Positions 40,479 to 50,235 of a DNA stretch of 64,000 nt are shown here, piece after piece. The translations under genes and the position numbers were made by a program. The notes beneath the pieces were generated by a model. That model had not been told where the DNA came from. It worked only from the letters and a program-made list of their open reading frames with translations, and did not search any database. Position 1 is the first letter of the stretch; every line of letters starts with the position of its first letter. Source of the stretch: Gallibacterium genomosp. 1 (GTDB lineage Bacteria; Pseudomonadota; Gammaproteobacteria; Enterobacterales; Pasteurellaceae); assembly GCF_000771875.1 (NCBI RefSeq), contig NZ_JPXX01000009.1:1-64000 (forward strand), in the 5' to 3' direction.

Positions 40479-41828
40479 ATGGAACAGATAAAAAAACAAG
40501 ATATAGAACAACAACAAACAGTATTAAAAGAAGCGGTCGCTTATGCATTATCTTTGGCAGAAAAAGCAGGGGCAGATGCAGAAGTGGGAGTGACAAAAGT
40601 GAGTGGATTAAGCGTTTCTACTCGGCTAAGTGAGATTGAAAATTTAGAGTTTAACAATGACGGAGCAATGGGAATTTCCGTTTATATTGGTAATAAAAAG
40701 GGAAATGCCTCTACATCGGATCTATCAGAGCAGGCGATTAAGCGGACTGTTGAATCGGCATTGTCCATTGCAAAATATACATCGGAAGATCCTAGCGCTG
40801 GATTAGCGCCAAAAGAGTTGATGGAATTTAATCCACCGGATTTACAGCTTTATCATCCGGCAAATATTAGTGTGGATCAGGCAGTGGCATTGGCATTAGA
40901 GACAGAAAAAATAGCACTAAATTATGATAAGAGAATTATCAATAGTGAAGGTGGTAGTTTTAATTCTAGTGAAGGAATTCGAGTTTATGGCAATACATAT
41001 GGAGTATTGAATAGTTACCCTTCATCGCGTTACTCACTTTCTTGTAGCGTAATTGCTTCTGAAAATGATCATTTAGAACGTGATTATGAATATACTATTT
41101 CACGAAAATTCAATGAGTTAGCAACGGCAAGTTGGGTTGGAGAACATTGCGCTCAAAAAACATTGTCAAGATTAAATCCTCAAAAACTTAGTACATTAAA
41201 TGTGCCTGTTGTTTTTCTCAATGATGTTGCTACTGGGGTTATTGGACATTTGGCCTCAGCTATCAGTGGTGGTGCACTATATCGAAAATCCTCTTTTCTC
41301 TTGGATAAATTGGGCGAGAAAATTTTGCCGGATTGGTTTGAAATTATAGAACGTCCACACCTTTTATCCCAATTAGCTTCAACACCGTTTGATAGTGAAG
41401 GAGTGAAAACGAGCGATCATAATATTATTGTTGATGGTGTCTTACAAACCTACCTTTTAACCTCTTACAGTGCCAAAAAATTGGGAATGCAGACAACTGG
41501 ACACGCCGGAGGTATTCATAACTGGTTGGTTAAAGCGAATAGTGAGGGAGGACTGGAGGCATTGCTTAAACAGATGGGAACAGGAGTATTGGTGACAGAA
41601 TTAATGGGACAAGGCGTAAATTTAGTGACAGGTGATTATTCACGCGGCGCATCCGGTTTCTGGGTGGAAAATGGTGAGATTAAATTTCCGGTTTCTGAAA
41701 TTACGATTGCCGGTAGTTTACCGGAAATGTTTAAACAAATTGTTGCAGTGGGTGATGATGTTGAGTTGCGCTCTAATATTCGTACCGGTTCAATTTTGAT
41801 TGAACAGATGAAAATTTCCGGTGAATAG
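40479..41828 (+). CDS. pmbA: Metalloprotease component TldE (PmbA)
   Basis: Inactive partner of TldD in the TldD/E protease that processes microcin precursors and the CcdA antitoxin. The 449-residue chain has [45 protein letters not shown]-type segments (about 295-330) and [17 protein letters not shown] near the C-terminus. The HExxxH zinc motif of TldD is absent, as expected for TldE. A Fur-like box and sRNA candidate follow directly. Confidence 0.94.
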   Translation: MEQIKKQDIEQQQTVLKEAVAYALSLAEKAGADAEVGVTKVSGLSVSTRLSEIENLEFNNDGAMGISVYIGNKKGNASTSDLSEQAIKRTVESALSIAKYTSEDPSAGLAPKELMEFNPPDLQLYHPANISVDQAVALALETEKIALNYDKRIINSEGGSFNSSEGIRVYGNTYGVLNSYPSSRYSLSCSVIASENDHLERDYEYTISRKFNELATASWVGEHCAQKTLSRLNPQKLSTLNVPVVFLNDVATGVIGHLASAISGGALYRKSSFLLDKLGEKILPDWFEIIERPHLLSQLASTPFDSEGVKTSDHNIIVDGVLQTYLLTSYSAKKLGMQTTGHAGGIHNWLVKANSEGGLEALLKQMGTGVLVTELMGQGVNLVTGDYSRGASGFWVENGEIKFPVSEITIAGSLPEMFKQIVAVGDDVELRSNIRTGSILIEQMKISGE

Positions 41829-41837
41829 AAGTTAATA

Positions 41838-41856
41838 AATGAGAATAATTCTTATT
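41838..41856 (+). promoter_or_regulatory. Fur-like box
   Basis: AATGAGAATAATTCTTATT centres on the palindrome AGAATAATTCT and resembles the Fur consensus. It abuts and partly overlaps the -35 element of the promoter just downstream, the usual position for iron-dependent repression. Confidence 0.65.
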
Positions 41857-41882
41857 GACTATATATTTTTATCTGATATGAT
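41855..41882 (+). promoter_or_regulatory. Promoter of the sRNA candidate
   Basis: TTGACT (41855-41860) and TATGAT (41877-41882) with a 16-base spacer. The implied start is near 41889. Confidence 0.65.
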
Positions 41883-41888
41883 AATTTT

Positions 41889-41990
41889 CAGGTCAGCATT
41901 GCAAGTGCAGTCCGGGTAGTAAAAGTAGAGTAGAAAGTAAATTTGTAGTAATAAATAAAGGCGAGAAAGGAGTTCTCGCCTTTATTTTTT
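41889..41990 (+). ncRNA. Candidate Fur-repressed small RNA (RyhB/HrrF-like)
   Basis: About 100 bases lie between a sigma-70 promoter overlapped by a Fur-like box and a strong intrinsic terminator (stem about 13-15 bp, 41953-41987, loop AGGAG, T6). There is no coding frame of note and no gene start within. The 5' part contains GTCAGCATTGCAAGTGC, reminiscent of the CATTGC core of RyhB-type RNAs. Fur-repressed sRNAs are known in Haemophilus and Aggregatibacter. Identity with those is inference; the promoter-Fur-terminator layout is seen directly. Confidence 0.65.
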
Positions 41991-42090
41991 GAATTAACAG
42001 ATAAAACGATTGAAAATTTTCAATAGAAAGGTAAATTTATAAACTTTCATTCAAACTTAACAACTAAAAATTGTATTTAGGATAAAATTT

Positions 42091-43035
42091 ATGCAGACAC
42101 TACAAAAAATTAGCCAATTTGCAGGCAAAACATTTTCTCTTTGGGTTCTACTTTTTGCTTTTTTAGCCTATCAATTTCCAAGCCATTTTTCATCATTGAT
42201 TGCCTATGTCCCTTATTTATTAGGTATCGTAATGTTTGGTATGGGTATCACTTTGACGGTTAATGATTTCAGTGAAGTGATTAAACATCCAAAAGCCGTA
42301 GTAATCGGTGTGGTATCACAATTTGTGATTATGCCTTTGATTGCTTTTGCCTTGGCAAAAGGTTTCAATTTACCGGCGGATTTAGCGGTCGGTATTATTT
42401 TGGTTGGGGCTTGTCCGGGCGGAACTTCTTCTAATGTAATGACCTATTTGGCGAAGGGGAACACAGCGCTTTCCGTTGCTTGTACTTCAGTTTCTACTTT
42501 ATTGGCACCATTCTTAACACCGGTAGTTTTCTATGTGCTAGCGAGTCAATGGCTTGATATTGATGCCTATGCGATGTTTATTTCTGTGTTAAAAATCGTT
42601 TTATTCCCAGTATTTTTAGGTGTGGTGGCAAGAACGTTATTGACTAAACAGATGGTGAAATTAGGTACTTGCACTCCATTGGTGTCGGTGATTGCGATAG
42701 TATTGATTCTTGCGGCAGTAGTAGCAGTAAGTAAGGACAAAATTATTGAATCAGGCTTATTAATTTTTATTGTGGTGGTGTTACATAACAGTTTAGGCTA
42801 TTTGCTAGGTTTTTTTGTGGCAAAATTGTTTAAGTTAAATTTTGCAGATAGTAAAGCGGTGGCGATTGAAGTGGGAATGCAGAATTCCGGCTTGGGGGCT
42901 GCATTGGCAACCGCTTATTTCAATCCTATTGCAGCTGTACCGAGCGCTGTGTTTAGTTTTTGGCACAATATTTCCGGGCCGATTTTAGCCACTTTTTTTG
43001 CGAATATAGATAATAAAGATAAGTTAACAAAATAG
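42091..43035 (+). CDS. panS: Bile acid:sodium symporter family transporter (PanS-like)
   Basis: A ten-helix BASS-family membrane protein of 314 residues. The motif [22 protein letters not shown] and the [14 protein letters not shown] segment form the crossed-helix substrate and sodium site. Closest recognised group is the PanS/YfeH-type organic-anion transporters (2-ketopantoate in Salmonella), so substrate is uncertain. It is separately transcribed, downstream of the sRNA terminator. Confidence 0.8.
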   Translation: MQTLQKISQFAGKTFSLWVLLFAFLAYQFPSHFSSLIAYVPYLLGIVMFGMGITLTVNDFSEVIKHPKAVVIGVVSQFVIMPLIAFALAKGFNLPADLAVGIILVGACPGGTSSNVMTYLAKGNTALSVACTSVSTLLAPFLTPVVFYVLASQWLDIDAYAMFISVLKIVLFPVFLGVVARTLLTKQMVKLGTCTPLVSVIAIVLILAAVVAVSKDKIIESGLLIFIVVVLHNSLGYLLGFFVAKLFKLNFADSKAVAIEVGMQNSGLGAALATAYFNPIAAVPSAVFSFWHNISGPILATFFANIDNKDKLTK

Positions 43036-43069
43036 AAAAACACTGCAAACTGATAAAAAAAAGCATAGA

Positions 43070-43095
43070 ATAAACGGCATTCTTATGCCGTTTAT
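43070..43095 (+). terminator. Hairpin between panS and accA
   Basis: An 11-bp perfect stem ATAAACGGCAT/ATGCCGTTTAT with a TCTT loop, ending 23 bases before the accA start. It lacks a good T-tract, so it may be a weak terminator or an RNA-stability element. Confidence 0.5.
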
Positions 43096-43118
43096 CTCTA
43101 ATGACAAAAGGAAACTTT

Positions 43119-44072
43119 ATGAATCAAGATTTTTTAGATTTCGAACTCCCTATTGCCGAACTGGAGGCAAAGATTGATTCACTTCGTTCTGTATCAGGAC
43201 AAGATGATAAAATCAATCTCGATGAAGAAATTGCAAGATTAAAAAAGAAAAGCGAAGAGCTGACTAAAAAAACTTTTGCCGACTTAACGGCGTGGCAAGT
43301 TTCTCAAATGGCTCGCCATCCGCAACGTCCGTATACTTTGGATTATATTCAATATATTTTCACTGAATTTGAGGAGTTAGCTGGGGATCGTGCTTTTGCT
43401 GATGATAAAGCAATTGTTGGCGGTATTGCACGTTTGGATGATCGTCCAGTAATGGTTATTGGTCATCAAAAAGGGCGTACCGTAAAAGAAAAAGTAATGC
43501 GTAATTTTGGTATGCCGGCACCGGAAGGTTACCGCAAAGCATTGCGTTTAATGCAGATGGCGGAACGTTTCAAAATGCCTATTATCACTTTTATTGATAC
43601 TCCAGGTGCTTATCCAGGTGTTGGGGCGGAAGAGCGTGGTCAATCTGAAGCGATTGCCCGCAATTTACGTGAGATGTCAATGTTAAAAGTGCCGATTGTT
43701 TGTACTGTTATCGGTGAAGGCGGTTCCGGTGGTGCATTGGCGATTGGTGTCGGAGATAAAGTCAATATGTTGCAATACAGTACCTATTCGGTGATTTCAC
43801 CGGAAGGTTGTGCTTCCATTCTTTGGAAAAAAGCGGATAAAGCCTCTACTGCAGCGGAAGTAATGGGATTAACGGCAGATCGTCTTAAAAAATTGGAGTT
43901 AATCGACAGCATTGTTGAAGAGCCATTAGGTGGTGCGCATCGTCACCCGGAACAGATGGCACAAAATTTGAAAGCACAACTTAATGCTGATTTAGAGGAA
44001 TTATCCGTGTTGGATAGTGAAGCCTTGCTTGCTCGCCGTTATCAACGTTTAATGAGTTACGGCTATTGTTAG
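43119..44072 (+). CDS. accA: Acetyl-CoA carboxylase carboxyltransferase subunit alpha
   Basis: Transfers carboxyl from carboxybiotin to acetyl-CoA with AccD, the first step of fatty-acid synthesis. The 317-residue product starts [19 protein letters not shown] and contains [35 protein letters not shown] and [28 protein letters not shown] precedes ATG 43119; the frame opens at 43101 but those six residues are not conserved. Confidence 0.97.
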   Translation: MNQDFLDFELPIAELEAKIDSLRSVSGQDDKINLDEEIARLKKKSEELTKKTFADLTAWQVSQMARHPQRPYTLDYIQYIFTEFEELAGDRAFADDKAIVGGIARLDDRPVMVIGHQKGRTVKEKVMRNFGMPAPEGYRKALRLMQMAERFKMPIITFIDTPGAYPGVGAEERGQSEAIARNLREMSMLKVPIVCTVIGEGGSGGALAIGVGDKVNMLQYSTYSVISPEGCASILWKKADKASTAAEVMGLTADRLKKLELIDSIVEEPLGGAHRHPEQMAQNLKAQLNADLEELSVLDSEALLARRYQRLMSYGYC

Positions 44073-44102
44073 AATAGAAATGAATTAAAAGGAGAGATTG
44101 AA

Positions 44103-44966
44103 ATGAAAAATGTTTTATCAATTCAATCACATGTGGTTTATGGTTATGCTGGTAATAAGGCGGCGGTATTACCAATGCAATTGCTCGGCGTTGATGCGTG
44201 GGCATTGAATACAGTGCAGTTTTCTAATCACACGCAATATCAGCGTTGGAAAGGAATGGTAATTCCTAAGGAGCAGATTGCTGAAATTACACAAGGAATT
44301 TCTGATATCGGAGCTTTATCTGAATGTGATGCGGTATTGTCTGGTTATATCGGTGCAGCGGAGCAAGGACAAGAAATACTCAATACTGTTAATACTGTTA
44401 AAAAAGCCAATCCGAAAGCTATCTATTTTTGTGATCCGGTGATGGGACATCCAGATAAAGGTTGTGTCGTTGCGCCTGGGGTGGCGGAATTTTTGGCAAA
44501 AGATGTCATTAGCCAAGCGGATATTATTGCACCAAATTTAGTTGAGTTACGAGAATTAAGCGGTTTAACGGTAGAGAATTTCACTCAAGCATTAAAAGCA
44601 ATAGAAGCCATTTTAGCTAAGGGACCGAAAAAAGTATTGGTGAAGCATCTCAGTCGTGTTGGGCAGAACCCGAATAAATTTGAAATGGTGTTGGCGACAC
44701 AACAGGGAATGTGGCATATCAGCCGTCCGTTGCACGAATTTGTTGGGCGTGATCCGGTGGGTGTGGGTGATATGACTAGTGCCATTTTCCTTGCTAATTT
44801 ATTGAACGGAAAGTCGGAAGTAGCAGCGTTTGAGCATACTGCCAATGCAGTTAATGATGTAATGACCGTTACCAAAGAAGCAGGTAAATATGAATTGCAG
44901 ATTATTGCCGCTCGCAATTTGATTGTAACACCGACCAGTCAATATCAAGCGGTGAAAATTGCTTAA
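44103..44966 (+). CDS. pdxY: Pyridoxal kinase PdxY
   Basis: Phosphorylates pyridoxal in vitamin B6 salvage. The 287-residue ribokinase-fold protein starts [21 protein letters not shown] and has [16 protein letters not shown] and the ATP/catalytic [15 protein letters not shown]. This is the PdxY rather than PdxK form by its [14 protein letters not shown] segment. The stop lies immediately before tilS, suggesting coupling. Confidence 0.96.
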   Translation: MKNVLSIQSHVVYGYAGNKAAVLPMQLLGVDAWALNTVQFSNHTQYQRWKGMVIPKEQIAEITQGISDIGALSECDAVLSGYIGAAEQGQEILNTVNTVKKANPKAIYFCDPVMGHPDKGCVVAPGVAEFLAKDVISQADIIAPNLVELRELSGLTVENFTQALKAIEAILAKGPKKVLVKHLSRVGQNPNKFEMVLATQQGMWHISRPLHEFVGRDPVGVGDMTSAIFLANLLNGKSEVAAFEHTANAVNDVMTVTKEAGKYELQIIAARNLIVTPTSQYQAVKIA

Positions 44967-44967
44967 T

Positions 44968-46254
44968 ATGGATTTGATTACTGTACTAAGACAACAGATA
45001 GAACAAAACGCCTTGCAAAACAAGGCGTTTTTAGTTGGTTTGAGTGGAGGTGTTGATTCAACAGTTCTGTTGCATCTTTTTGTGAGACTTTCGGAACAAA
45101 TGCCTTTGAAGTTTCGTGCTATCCATATTCATCACGGCATCAGCAACAATTCCGATTATTGGCTAGATCATTGTCGACAACTTTGTCAACAGTTCAATGT
45201 TTCATTCTGTTTTGAAAAAGTGCAAATTCAGGATCACAGTAATATTGAAGCTCAAGCACGACAGGCACGTTATCAAGCTATTCAACAACATCTCAACAGT
45301 AATGAAATGCTTGTTACTGCTCATCATTTGGATGATCAAAGTGAAACTTTTTTATTGGCATTAAAACGAGGTAGTGGGGTAAAAGGTTTAGCCGCAATGC
45401 CAACCTTATCCCGACTCTTTTCTGTGCCGATTTTTCGTCCGTTGTTAAGTGTGACTCGGCGACAATTGGAGCAATATTTAGCGGAAAATCAATTAACTGC
45501 CATTTTTGATGAAAGCAATGATGACCTACGTTACGAACGTAACTTTTTACGTCATCAGGTTTTGCCGTTGTTGCGACAACGCTGGGCAACGATTGATTTA
45601 GCAATTGTGCGTTCTGCACAACATTGTGCTGAACAGGAGCAATTGTTGGAAGAATTGCTACACCCTATTTTTCAACAACACCTAATGGAAGATAATAGTC
45701 TGAATTTGCAAGGATTTCACGACTATTCTTTGGCAAAACAGCGTTATTTATTACGTTATTGGTTTGCACATTTGCAACAACCAATGCCGAGTCTAAAACA
45801 GTTGCAGGTATTACTGAATGAAGTGGTCGGAGCGAAAAATGATCGTCAACCGGAATTACAGCTGAATCAAAAAGTAGTACGGCGTTATCAGCAACAGCTC
45901 TATTTAACGCCGATTTATCAAGATTTACGCACAATAAAGTTGCCAATTCAAATTGGAGAAACAGTGATATTGCCAGATAATTTAGGTGAGTTGTATTGTT
46001 ATCAACAACATCATTATCTTTATTTTGAGTGGCAACAACAGCAATTAATTTTACCGTTACCGAAAGCGCCATACCAAATTACTATCGGTTTTCACTATTC
46101 CAAAACGGTAAAAATTAAAGCTAATACAAAACATACCGACATTAAAAAAGTATGGCAGATGCTTGCTGTGCCACCGTGGCAACGCAATCGTATTCCACTT
46201 ATTTTTATCAACGAACAGCTGAAAGGAGCAGTGGGTTATTTTATCGTTGTTTGA
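44968..46254 (+). CDS. tilS: tRNA(Ile)-lysidine synthase
   Basis: Modifies C34 of the CAU-anticodon isoleucine tRNA to lysidine; essential for AUA decoding. The 428-residue protein has the N-type ATP pyrophosphatase loop GLSGGVDSTVLL (about 22-33), HIHHGISNNSDYW, TAHHLDDQSETFLL and the TilS C-terminal domains. The ATG at 44968 lies one base after the pdxY stop; the frame opens at 44959. A perfect terminator-like hairpin sits inside codons 13-22. It is the last gene before the composition changes. Confidence 0.95.
   Translation: MDLITVLRQQIEQNALQNKAFLVGLSGGVDSTVLLHLFVRLSEQMPLKFRAIHIHHGISNNSDYWLDHCRQLCQQFNVSFCFEKVQIQDHSNIEAQARQARYQAIQQHLNSNEMLVTAHHLDDQSETFLLALKRGSGVKGLAAMPTLSRLFSVPIFRPLLSVTRRQLEQYLAENQLTAIFDESNDDLRYERNFLRHQVLPLLRQRWATIDLAIVRSAQHCAEQEQLLEELLHPIFQQHLMEDNSLNLQGFHDYSLAKQRYLLRYWFAHLQQPMPSLKQLQVLLNEVVGAKNDRQPELQLNQKVVRRYQQQLYLTPIYQDLRTIKLPIQIGETVILPDNLGELYCYQQHHYLYFEWQQQQLILPLPKAPYQITIGFHYSKTVKIKANTKHTDIKKVWQMLAVPPWQRNRIPLIFINEQLKGAVGYFIVV
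45005..45032 (+). terminator. Terminator-like hairpin inside the tilS 5' coding region
   Basis: Perfect 11-bp stem AAAACGCCTTG/CAAGGCGTTTT with loop CAAAA and T5 (45028-45032), starting 37 bases into tilS. It could end most pdxY transcripts and attenuate tilS. Confidence 0.6.
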
Positions 46255-46260
46255 TTTTAA

Positions 46261-46304
46261 GGCATAGTGGACAGAATACTTGATCTTTTTAAGAACACTA
46301 TGCC
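46261..46304 (+). terminator. Hairpin after tilS
   Basis: 9-bp stem GGCATAGTG/CACTATGCC with a 26-base loop, seven bases past the tilS stop. The T-tract is poor. A candidate processing or termination signal near the composition junction. Confidence 0.4.
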
Positions 46305-46338
46305 GGTTATTATATATTGGTTTTTACCTTCTGAGCTT

Positions 46339-46362
46339 TAACCTAAGAGAGTGCTTAGGTTA
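46339..46362. terminator. Hairpin between tilS and the GDPD gene
   Basis: Perfect 9-bp stem TAACCTAAG/CTTAGGTTA with loop AGAGTG, 14 bases before the stop of the convergent minus-strand gene. The plus side is followed by GATTTTAT. Confidence 0.55.
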
Positions 46363-46375
46363 GATTTTATGACGG

Positions 46376-47200
46376 TTAATAAGGCACTTTCCCCGCTTTT
46401 TCAATTAATGATTTTAGATACGGAATATCATCGTGGCTGAGCATATCGATTAATCCCTCGCGTAGCCATTGGATAATTTCGCTTTCTGTATCATAGCCGT
46501 ATTTTTGATTGTACATTTCTAACACGGGGATTTCTTTGGATTCATGCAGATACATTCTCACTGACAGCCCTGCTTTTTTGTAGGCAATTAAATCTTCTTT
46601 GCCAACATAGTGGTATTCCACGCAAACACTGCTGGCGTTTGATCCCAACACCGCACTGAGCTGATCGTTATAGCGTGCGAGGGTAACCACTTGTAGGCGT
46701 AGGCTCGGTAGCAGAGCTTTGACTTTATTAATTAAAACGTGATCGAAGCCCAATAATAAAATTTGATCTACGGTATTGGTACGTTGCAATATTTCCGCTA
46801 GCACTTCGGCAAAACGCTGATGGTTGCGGCGTTGTTTGGCTTCAACAATTAAACCCACGTTATTTTCTAATGCCCATTTCAACACGGTTTCTAATTCCAC
46901 AATGTGCGTACCTTTGAATTCAGGTGAGAACTTTTCACCAAAATCATAGCGTTGTAGTTCAGCAAGAGTCATTTGTTCCACATAACCTTCACCGTTAGAA
47001 ACGCGTTCGATAGAAAAATCATGGATAACCACCATTTTTTCATCTTTCGTCATCGCAATATCTAGCTCAATGCTGTGCGTGCCTGCCTCCAACGCACCGA
47101 CAAAGGCGGGCATTGTGTTTTCTGGATACTTAGCACTGTAACCGCGATGGCTGTTTGCCAAAATCAAACCTTTTTCTGTTACGTTAAACTCAAATGCCAT
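46376..47200 (-). CDS. Cytoplasmic glycerophosphodiester phosphodiesterase (UgpQ-like)
   Basis: Hydrolyses glycerophosphodiesters to glycerol-3-phosphate and an alcohol. The 274-residue GDPD-fold protein has the catalytic HRGYSAKYPENT (H18, R19) and the metal-binding ELDIAMTKDEKMVVIHD. There is no signal peptide, unlike periplasmic GlpQ or the Haemophilus lipoprotein D, so the substrate must be imported. It is divergent from a four-gene ABC importer, the likely partner. GAGAGAAAA precedes the ATG. Confidence 0.88.
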   Translation of the reverse strand: MAFEFNVTEKGLILANSHRGYSAKYPENTMPAFVGALEAGTHSIELDIAMTKDEKMVVIHDFSIERVSNGEGYVEQMTLAELQRYDFGEKFSPEFKGTHIVELETVLKWALENNVGLIVEAKQRRNHQRFAEVLAEILQRTNTVDQILLLGFDHVLINKVKALLPSLRLQVVTLARYNDQLSAVLGSNASSVCVEYHYVGKEDLIAYKKAGLSVRMYLHESKEIPVLEMYNQKYGYDTESEIIQWLREGLIDMLSHDDIPYLKSLIEKAGKVPY

Positions 47201-47310
47201 TTTTCTCTCCTATTTTTTAATTTTCAATTTAATTTTTAAATTCATTTTAGGATTGATAGCTTGCATTGGCAAATTAAATTCGATTATTGCGGGTTTATTT
47301 TACTAAAATA

Positions 47311-47326
47311 TGTGATCTCATTCACA
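47311..47326. promoter_or_regulatory. Perfect CRP site between the GDPD gene and the ABC operon
   Basis: TGTGATCTCATTCACA matches both CRP half-sites exactly. It lies 111 bases from the GDPD start and 111 from the ABC start, placed to control both directions. Confidence 0.8.
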
Positions 47327-47436
47327 AAAATAAATTTATTAGAATTTAATAATTAAATTCTAATTGCGTAAAAATGAAGATTTGGTTTAGAGTAAGATTA
47401 TCAATCTGGCAACCCACCTAGAGGAGCGAATCAACA

Positions 47437-48510
47437 ATGGCAAAACTCGAATTACGCAATATCACCAAAAAATTTGGCGATTTTTATGCCGCCAATAATA
47501 TTTCTTTCACCGCAGAAGAAGGGGAGTTTGTTACCTTGCTCGGCCCGAGTGGCTGTGGAAAAACCTCGCTCTTAAAACTGATTGCGGGCTTTCATAAGGC
47601 TGACGAGGGCGAAATTATCATCGGTGATCGCTCCGTGAATAATATTTCACCAGAAAAGCGTAACACAGCGATGTGTTTTCAGTCCTATGCCCTTTTTCCG
47701 CATTTGAACGTTTCGCACAATATTTGCTACGGCTTGAAACAGAAAAATGTGCCGATTGATGAGCAAATCGCCCGTTTAAATGTGGCATTAAAGCAAATGG
47801 ATTTGGAAACACAAAAGTTGAAACTGCCCTCTGAGCTTTCAGGTGGTCAGCAACAGCGTGTGGCATTAGCAAGGGCAATGGTAACCCGCCCTGATGTGAT
47901 TTTATTTGATGAGCCATTATCAAACCTTGATGCCAAATTGCGGGAAAGCGTGCGTTTTGAGATTAAACAGCTTTCTCATCAATACAATTTAACCAGCATT
48001 TATGTAACGCACGATCAGGCGGAAGCCCTGTCGATGTCAGATAAAATCATTGTGTTGAATAAAGGGCAAATCGAACAAATCGGCACGCCACAAGAGATTT
48101 ATTACCAACCGAAAAATCGCTTTATTGCCGATTTCATCGGCGTGGCAAACATTACTAAAGCGAACGTCAAACATTGGCAAGATGATCTCTATCAAGTGGA
48201 TTCCCTTTGGGGCAAATTTATTGTGCAATCCGCCCACAAGCCTGTGGCTGAGAATATTTATATTTGTTTTCGTCCTGAAGATGCCGTCCCTTGTGAGCCA
48301 AATAGCAACGTGGAGAATAAATTTAGCGTCAAAGTGCTACAAACCGCCTTTATGGGCAATATGACTGAAGTGCAAGGCTTAGTTACTTCAGGTTTGCCAA
48401 ATGAGAAAGTGCGGTTGCAATTAACCAAATTTTCGCCGTTGTTAAATCAATCAGAAGAATTATTTTTCACCCTCGCACGCAATGCCATTCGTTTCTTGGA
48501 GGCAGTATGA
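47437..48510 (+). CDS. ABC importer ATP-binding protein (PotA/FbpC class)
   Basis: ATPase subunit of 357 residues: Walker [12 protein letters not shown] (about 36-46), Q-loop [11 protein letters not shown], signature [15 protein letters not shown], Walker [14 protein letters not shown]-loop VTHDQAEA, then a TOBE-type domain. First gene of a four-gene operon with overlapping junctions; the ATG follows GAGGAGCGAATC. An exact AAGTGCGGT uptake word lies near its 3' end (48407). The neighbouring GDPD gene suggests glycerophosphodiester as substrate, by inference only. Confidence 0.9.
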   Translation: MAKLELRNITKKFGDFYAANNISFTAEEGEFVTLLGPSGCGKTSLLKLIAGFHKADEGEIIIGDRSVNNISPEKRNTAMCFQSYALFPHLNVSHNICYGLKQKNVPIDEQIARLNVALKQMDLETQKLKLPSELSGGQQQRVALARAMVTRPDVILFDEPLSNLDAKLRESVRFEIKQLSHQYNLTSIYVTHDQAEALSMSDKIIVLNKGQIEQIGTPQEIYYQPKNRFIADFIGVANITKANVKHWQDDLYQVDSLWGKFIVQSAHKPVAENIYICFRPEDAVPCEPNSNVENKFSVKVLQTAFMGNMTEVQGLVTSGLPNEKVRLQLTKFSPLLNQSEELFFTLARNAIRFLEAV

Positions 48511-49376
48511 AATCGGTAAAACAAGATCTCAAGGCTTGGCTACTGTTAAGCACAGGGCTTGGCACGATTTTATTATTAATGGGCTCAACCTTTTATTTGG
48601 TGGTGGCACAAAGTTTCGGCTTGCAAAATATGTATGGCGAACCCTCACATTTCACCTTAGATTACTGGCAAGAGGTGTTGAGTAACCCGATTTTTCATAA
48701 ATCCTTTTGGTATTCCGTGCGGGTTTCCTTCCTTGGAGCGTTGCTATCGATTTTGGTCGCCTACCCTATCGCCTTATGGCTACGCAACCCAATGAAAGGC
48801 AAAGAATTTATCATCACCTTTTTCCGTATGCCGATGCTTGTGCCGGGCTTGGTAGCCGCCTTTTTGTTTATGAATATGATTTCCTATCACGGTATTTTAA
48901 ACGAAACACTGGTTTGGCTCGGCATTTGGCAAGAACCAAAATCCCTACAAAATGATAGCTTCGGCTGGGGCATTGTGATTTTGCAAATGTGGAAAAATAT
49001 TCCCTTTGCGTTAATTTTGGTTGGCGGTGCAGTCAATTCGCTGAAAAGTGATCTGTTTGATGCTGCGTCAAATCTAGGTTCAACCAGTTGGCAACGCTTT
49101 ATTTATGTGATCTTTCCTCTCACGCTCGGGGCGGTGCAAGTGTCCTTTATTTTGATTTTTATCGGAGCGTTGGGCGATTTTGCCTTTTACAGCATTGCAG
49201 GCCCGCGTGATACTTACTCCCTCGCTCGCTTTATGCAAATGAGTGCTTATGAGTTTGAAGAATGGAATCAAAGTGCGGTGCTGGCAATGGTGATAATGCT
49301 AACTTCTGCCCTTGCCTCCGTTCTCATCACCTTAATTATTCGTCCATTATCTGTTAAACGAGGAGCGGTAAAATGA
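48507..49376 (+). CDS. ABC importer permease subunit 1 (PotB class)
   Basis: A 289-residue inner-membrane permease with six predicted helices and the EAA loop LFDAASNLGSTSWQRFIYVIFPLT, which docks on the ATPase. It overlaps the ATPase gene by four bases and the next permease by four (ATGA). An exact uptake word AAGTGCGGT is at 49271. Confidence 0.88.
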   Translation: MKSVKQDLKAWLLLSTGLGTILLLMGSTFYLVVAQSFGLQNMYGEPSHFTLDYWQEVLSNPIFHKSFWYSVRVSFLGALLSILVAYPIALWLRNPMKGKEFIITFFRMPMLVPGLVAAFLFMNMISYHGILNETLVWLGIWQEPKSLQNDSFGWGIVILQMWKNIPFALILVGGAVNSLKSDLFDAASNLGSTSWQRFIYVIFPLTLGAVQVSFILIFIGALGDFAFYSIAGPRDTYSLARFMQMSAYEFEEWNQSAVLAMVIMLTSALASVLITLIIRPLSVKRGAVK

Positions 49377-50215
49377 ACAGAATCCAAAGTAACAACACCC
49401 GTTTAATTAACCGCATTGTGCTGATCTTTTTTGTGGTGGTGAATTTTGTTTGGTTGGTGTTGCCTTTCTTAATGGCTGGGCTGTGGTCGCTGGTTGATCC
49501 GCAACACCCTTGGAGCTATCCCGATATTTTCCCGCCTGTGCTGTCTTTTGAGCGTTGGCATTATGTGTGGGAAAACACTGCCCTGAAAGAAGCAATGTTG
49601 AATAGCTATACCATTGCGCCGATTGTTTCTTTAATCGCCATCACGCTTGCCTTGCCAACAGCTTATGCCTTTGGACGAATGGAGTTTCGTGGTAAAAAAA
49701 TTGCCGAACTTATTACCTTAATTCCTTTGGTGATCCCTGGAATGATCATTGCGCTATTCTTTAGTGCGGTGTTAATTCAGCTCAAAATTAGCAACCCAAT
49801 GATCGGCATTATCATTGGGCATACGGTGATGACCTTGCCTTATGCCATTCGTATTTTATCTTCGGGCTTTTCCGCCGTGCCACAAGATTTAATTGATGCC
49901 AGCCGTGATCTCGGTGCGTCAAAACTCACCACCTTTAAAGATGTGTATCTGCCGATGCTTAAGCCTGCGTTTTTAGCCTCTATTATTTTCTGTTTAGTGA
50001 AAAGTATTGAGGAATTTAGCATTTCTTTTGTCATCGGCTCACCTGATTTCATTACCGTGCCAACCATTTTGTATTCTTTCTTAGGCTATTCCTTTATCCG
50101 ACCGAATGCGGCGGTGGTGTCGATTATCTTATTAATTCCAAACGTTATCTTGCTGTTAATTATCGAGCGTTTATTGAAAGGTAACTATTTATCACAATCC
50201 ACAGGCAAAGCCTGA
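49373..50215 (+). CDS. ABC importer permease subunit 2 (PotC class)
   Basis: A 280-residue permease with six predicted helices, EAA loop LIDASRDLGASKLTTFKDVYLPML and a conserved C-terminal helix. It pairs with the preceding permease to form the membrane channel. It overlaps that gene by four bases and is followed after 20 bases by the binding protein. Confidence 0.88.
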   Translation: MNRIQSNNTRLINRIVLIFFVVVNFVWLVLPFLMAGLWSLVDPQHPWSYPDIFPPVLSFERWHYVWENTALKEAMLNSYTIAPIVSLIAITLALPTAYAFGRMEFRGKKIAELITLIPLVIPGMIIALFFSAVLIQLKISNPMIGIIIGHTVMTLPYAIRILSSGFSAVPQDLIDASRDLGASKLTTFKDVYLPMLKPAFLASIIFCLVKSIEEFSISFVIGSPDFITVPTILYSFLGYSFIRPNAAVVSIILLIPNVILLLIIERLLKGNYLSQSTGKA

Positions 50216-50235
50216 TTTCCACCAGAGGAGAAACA

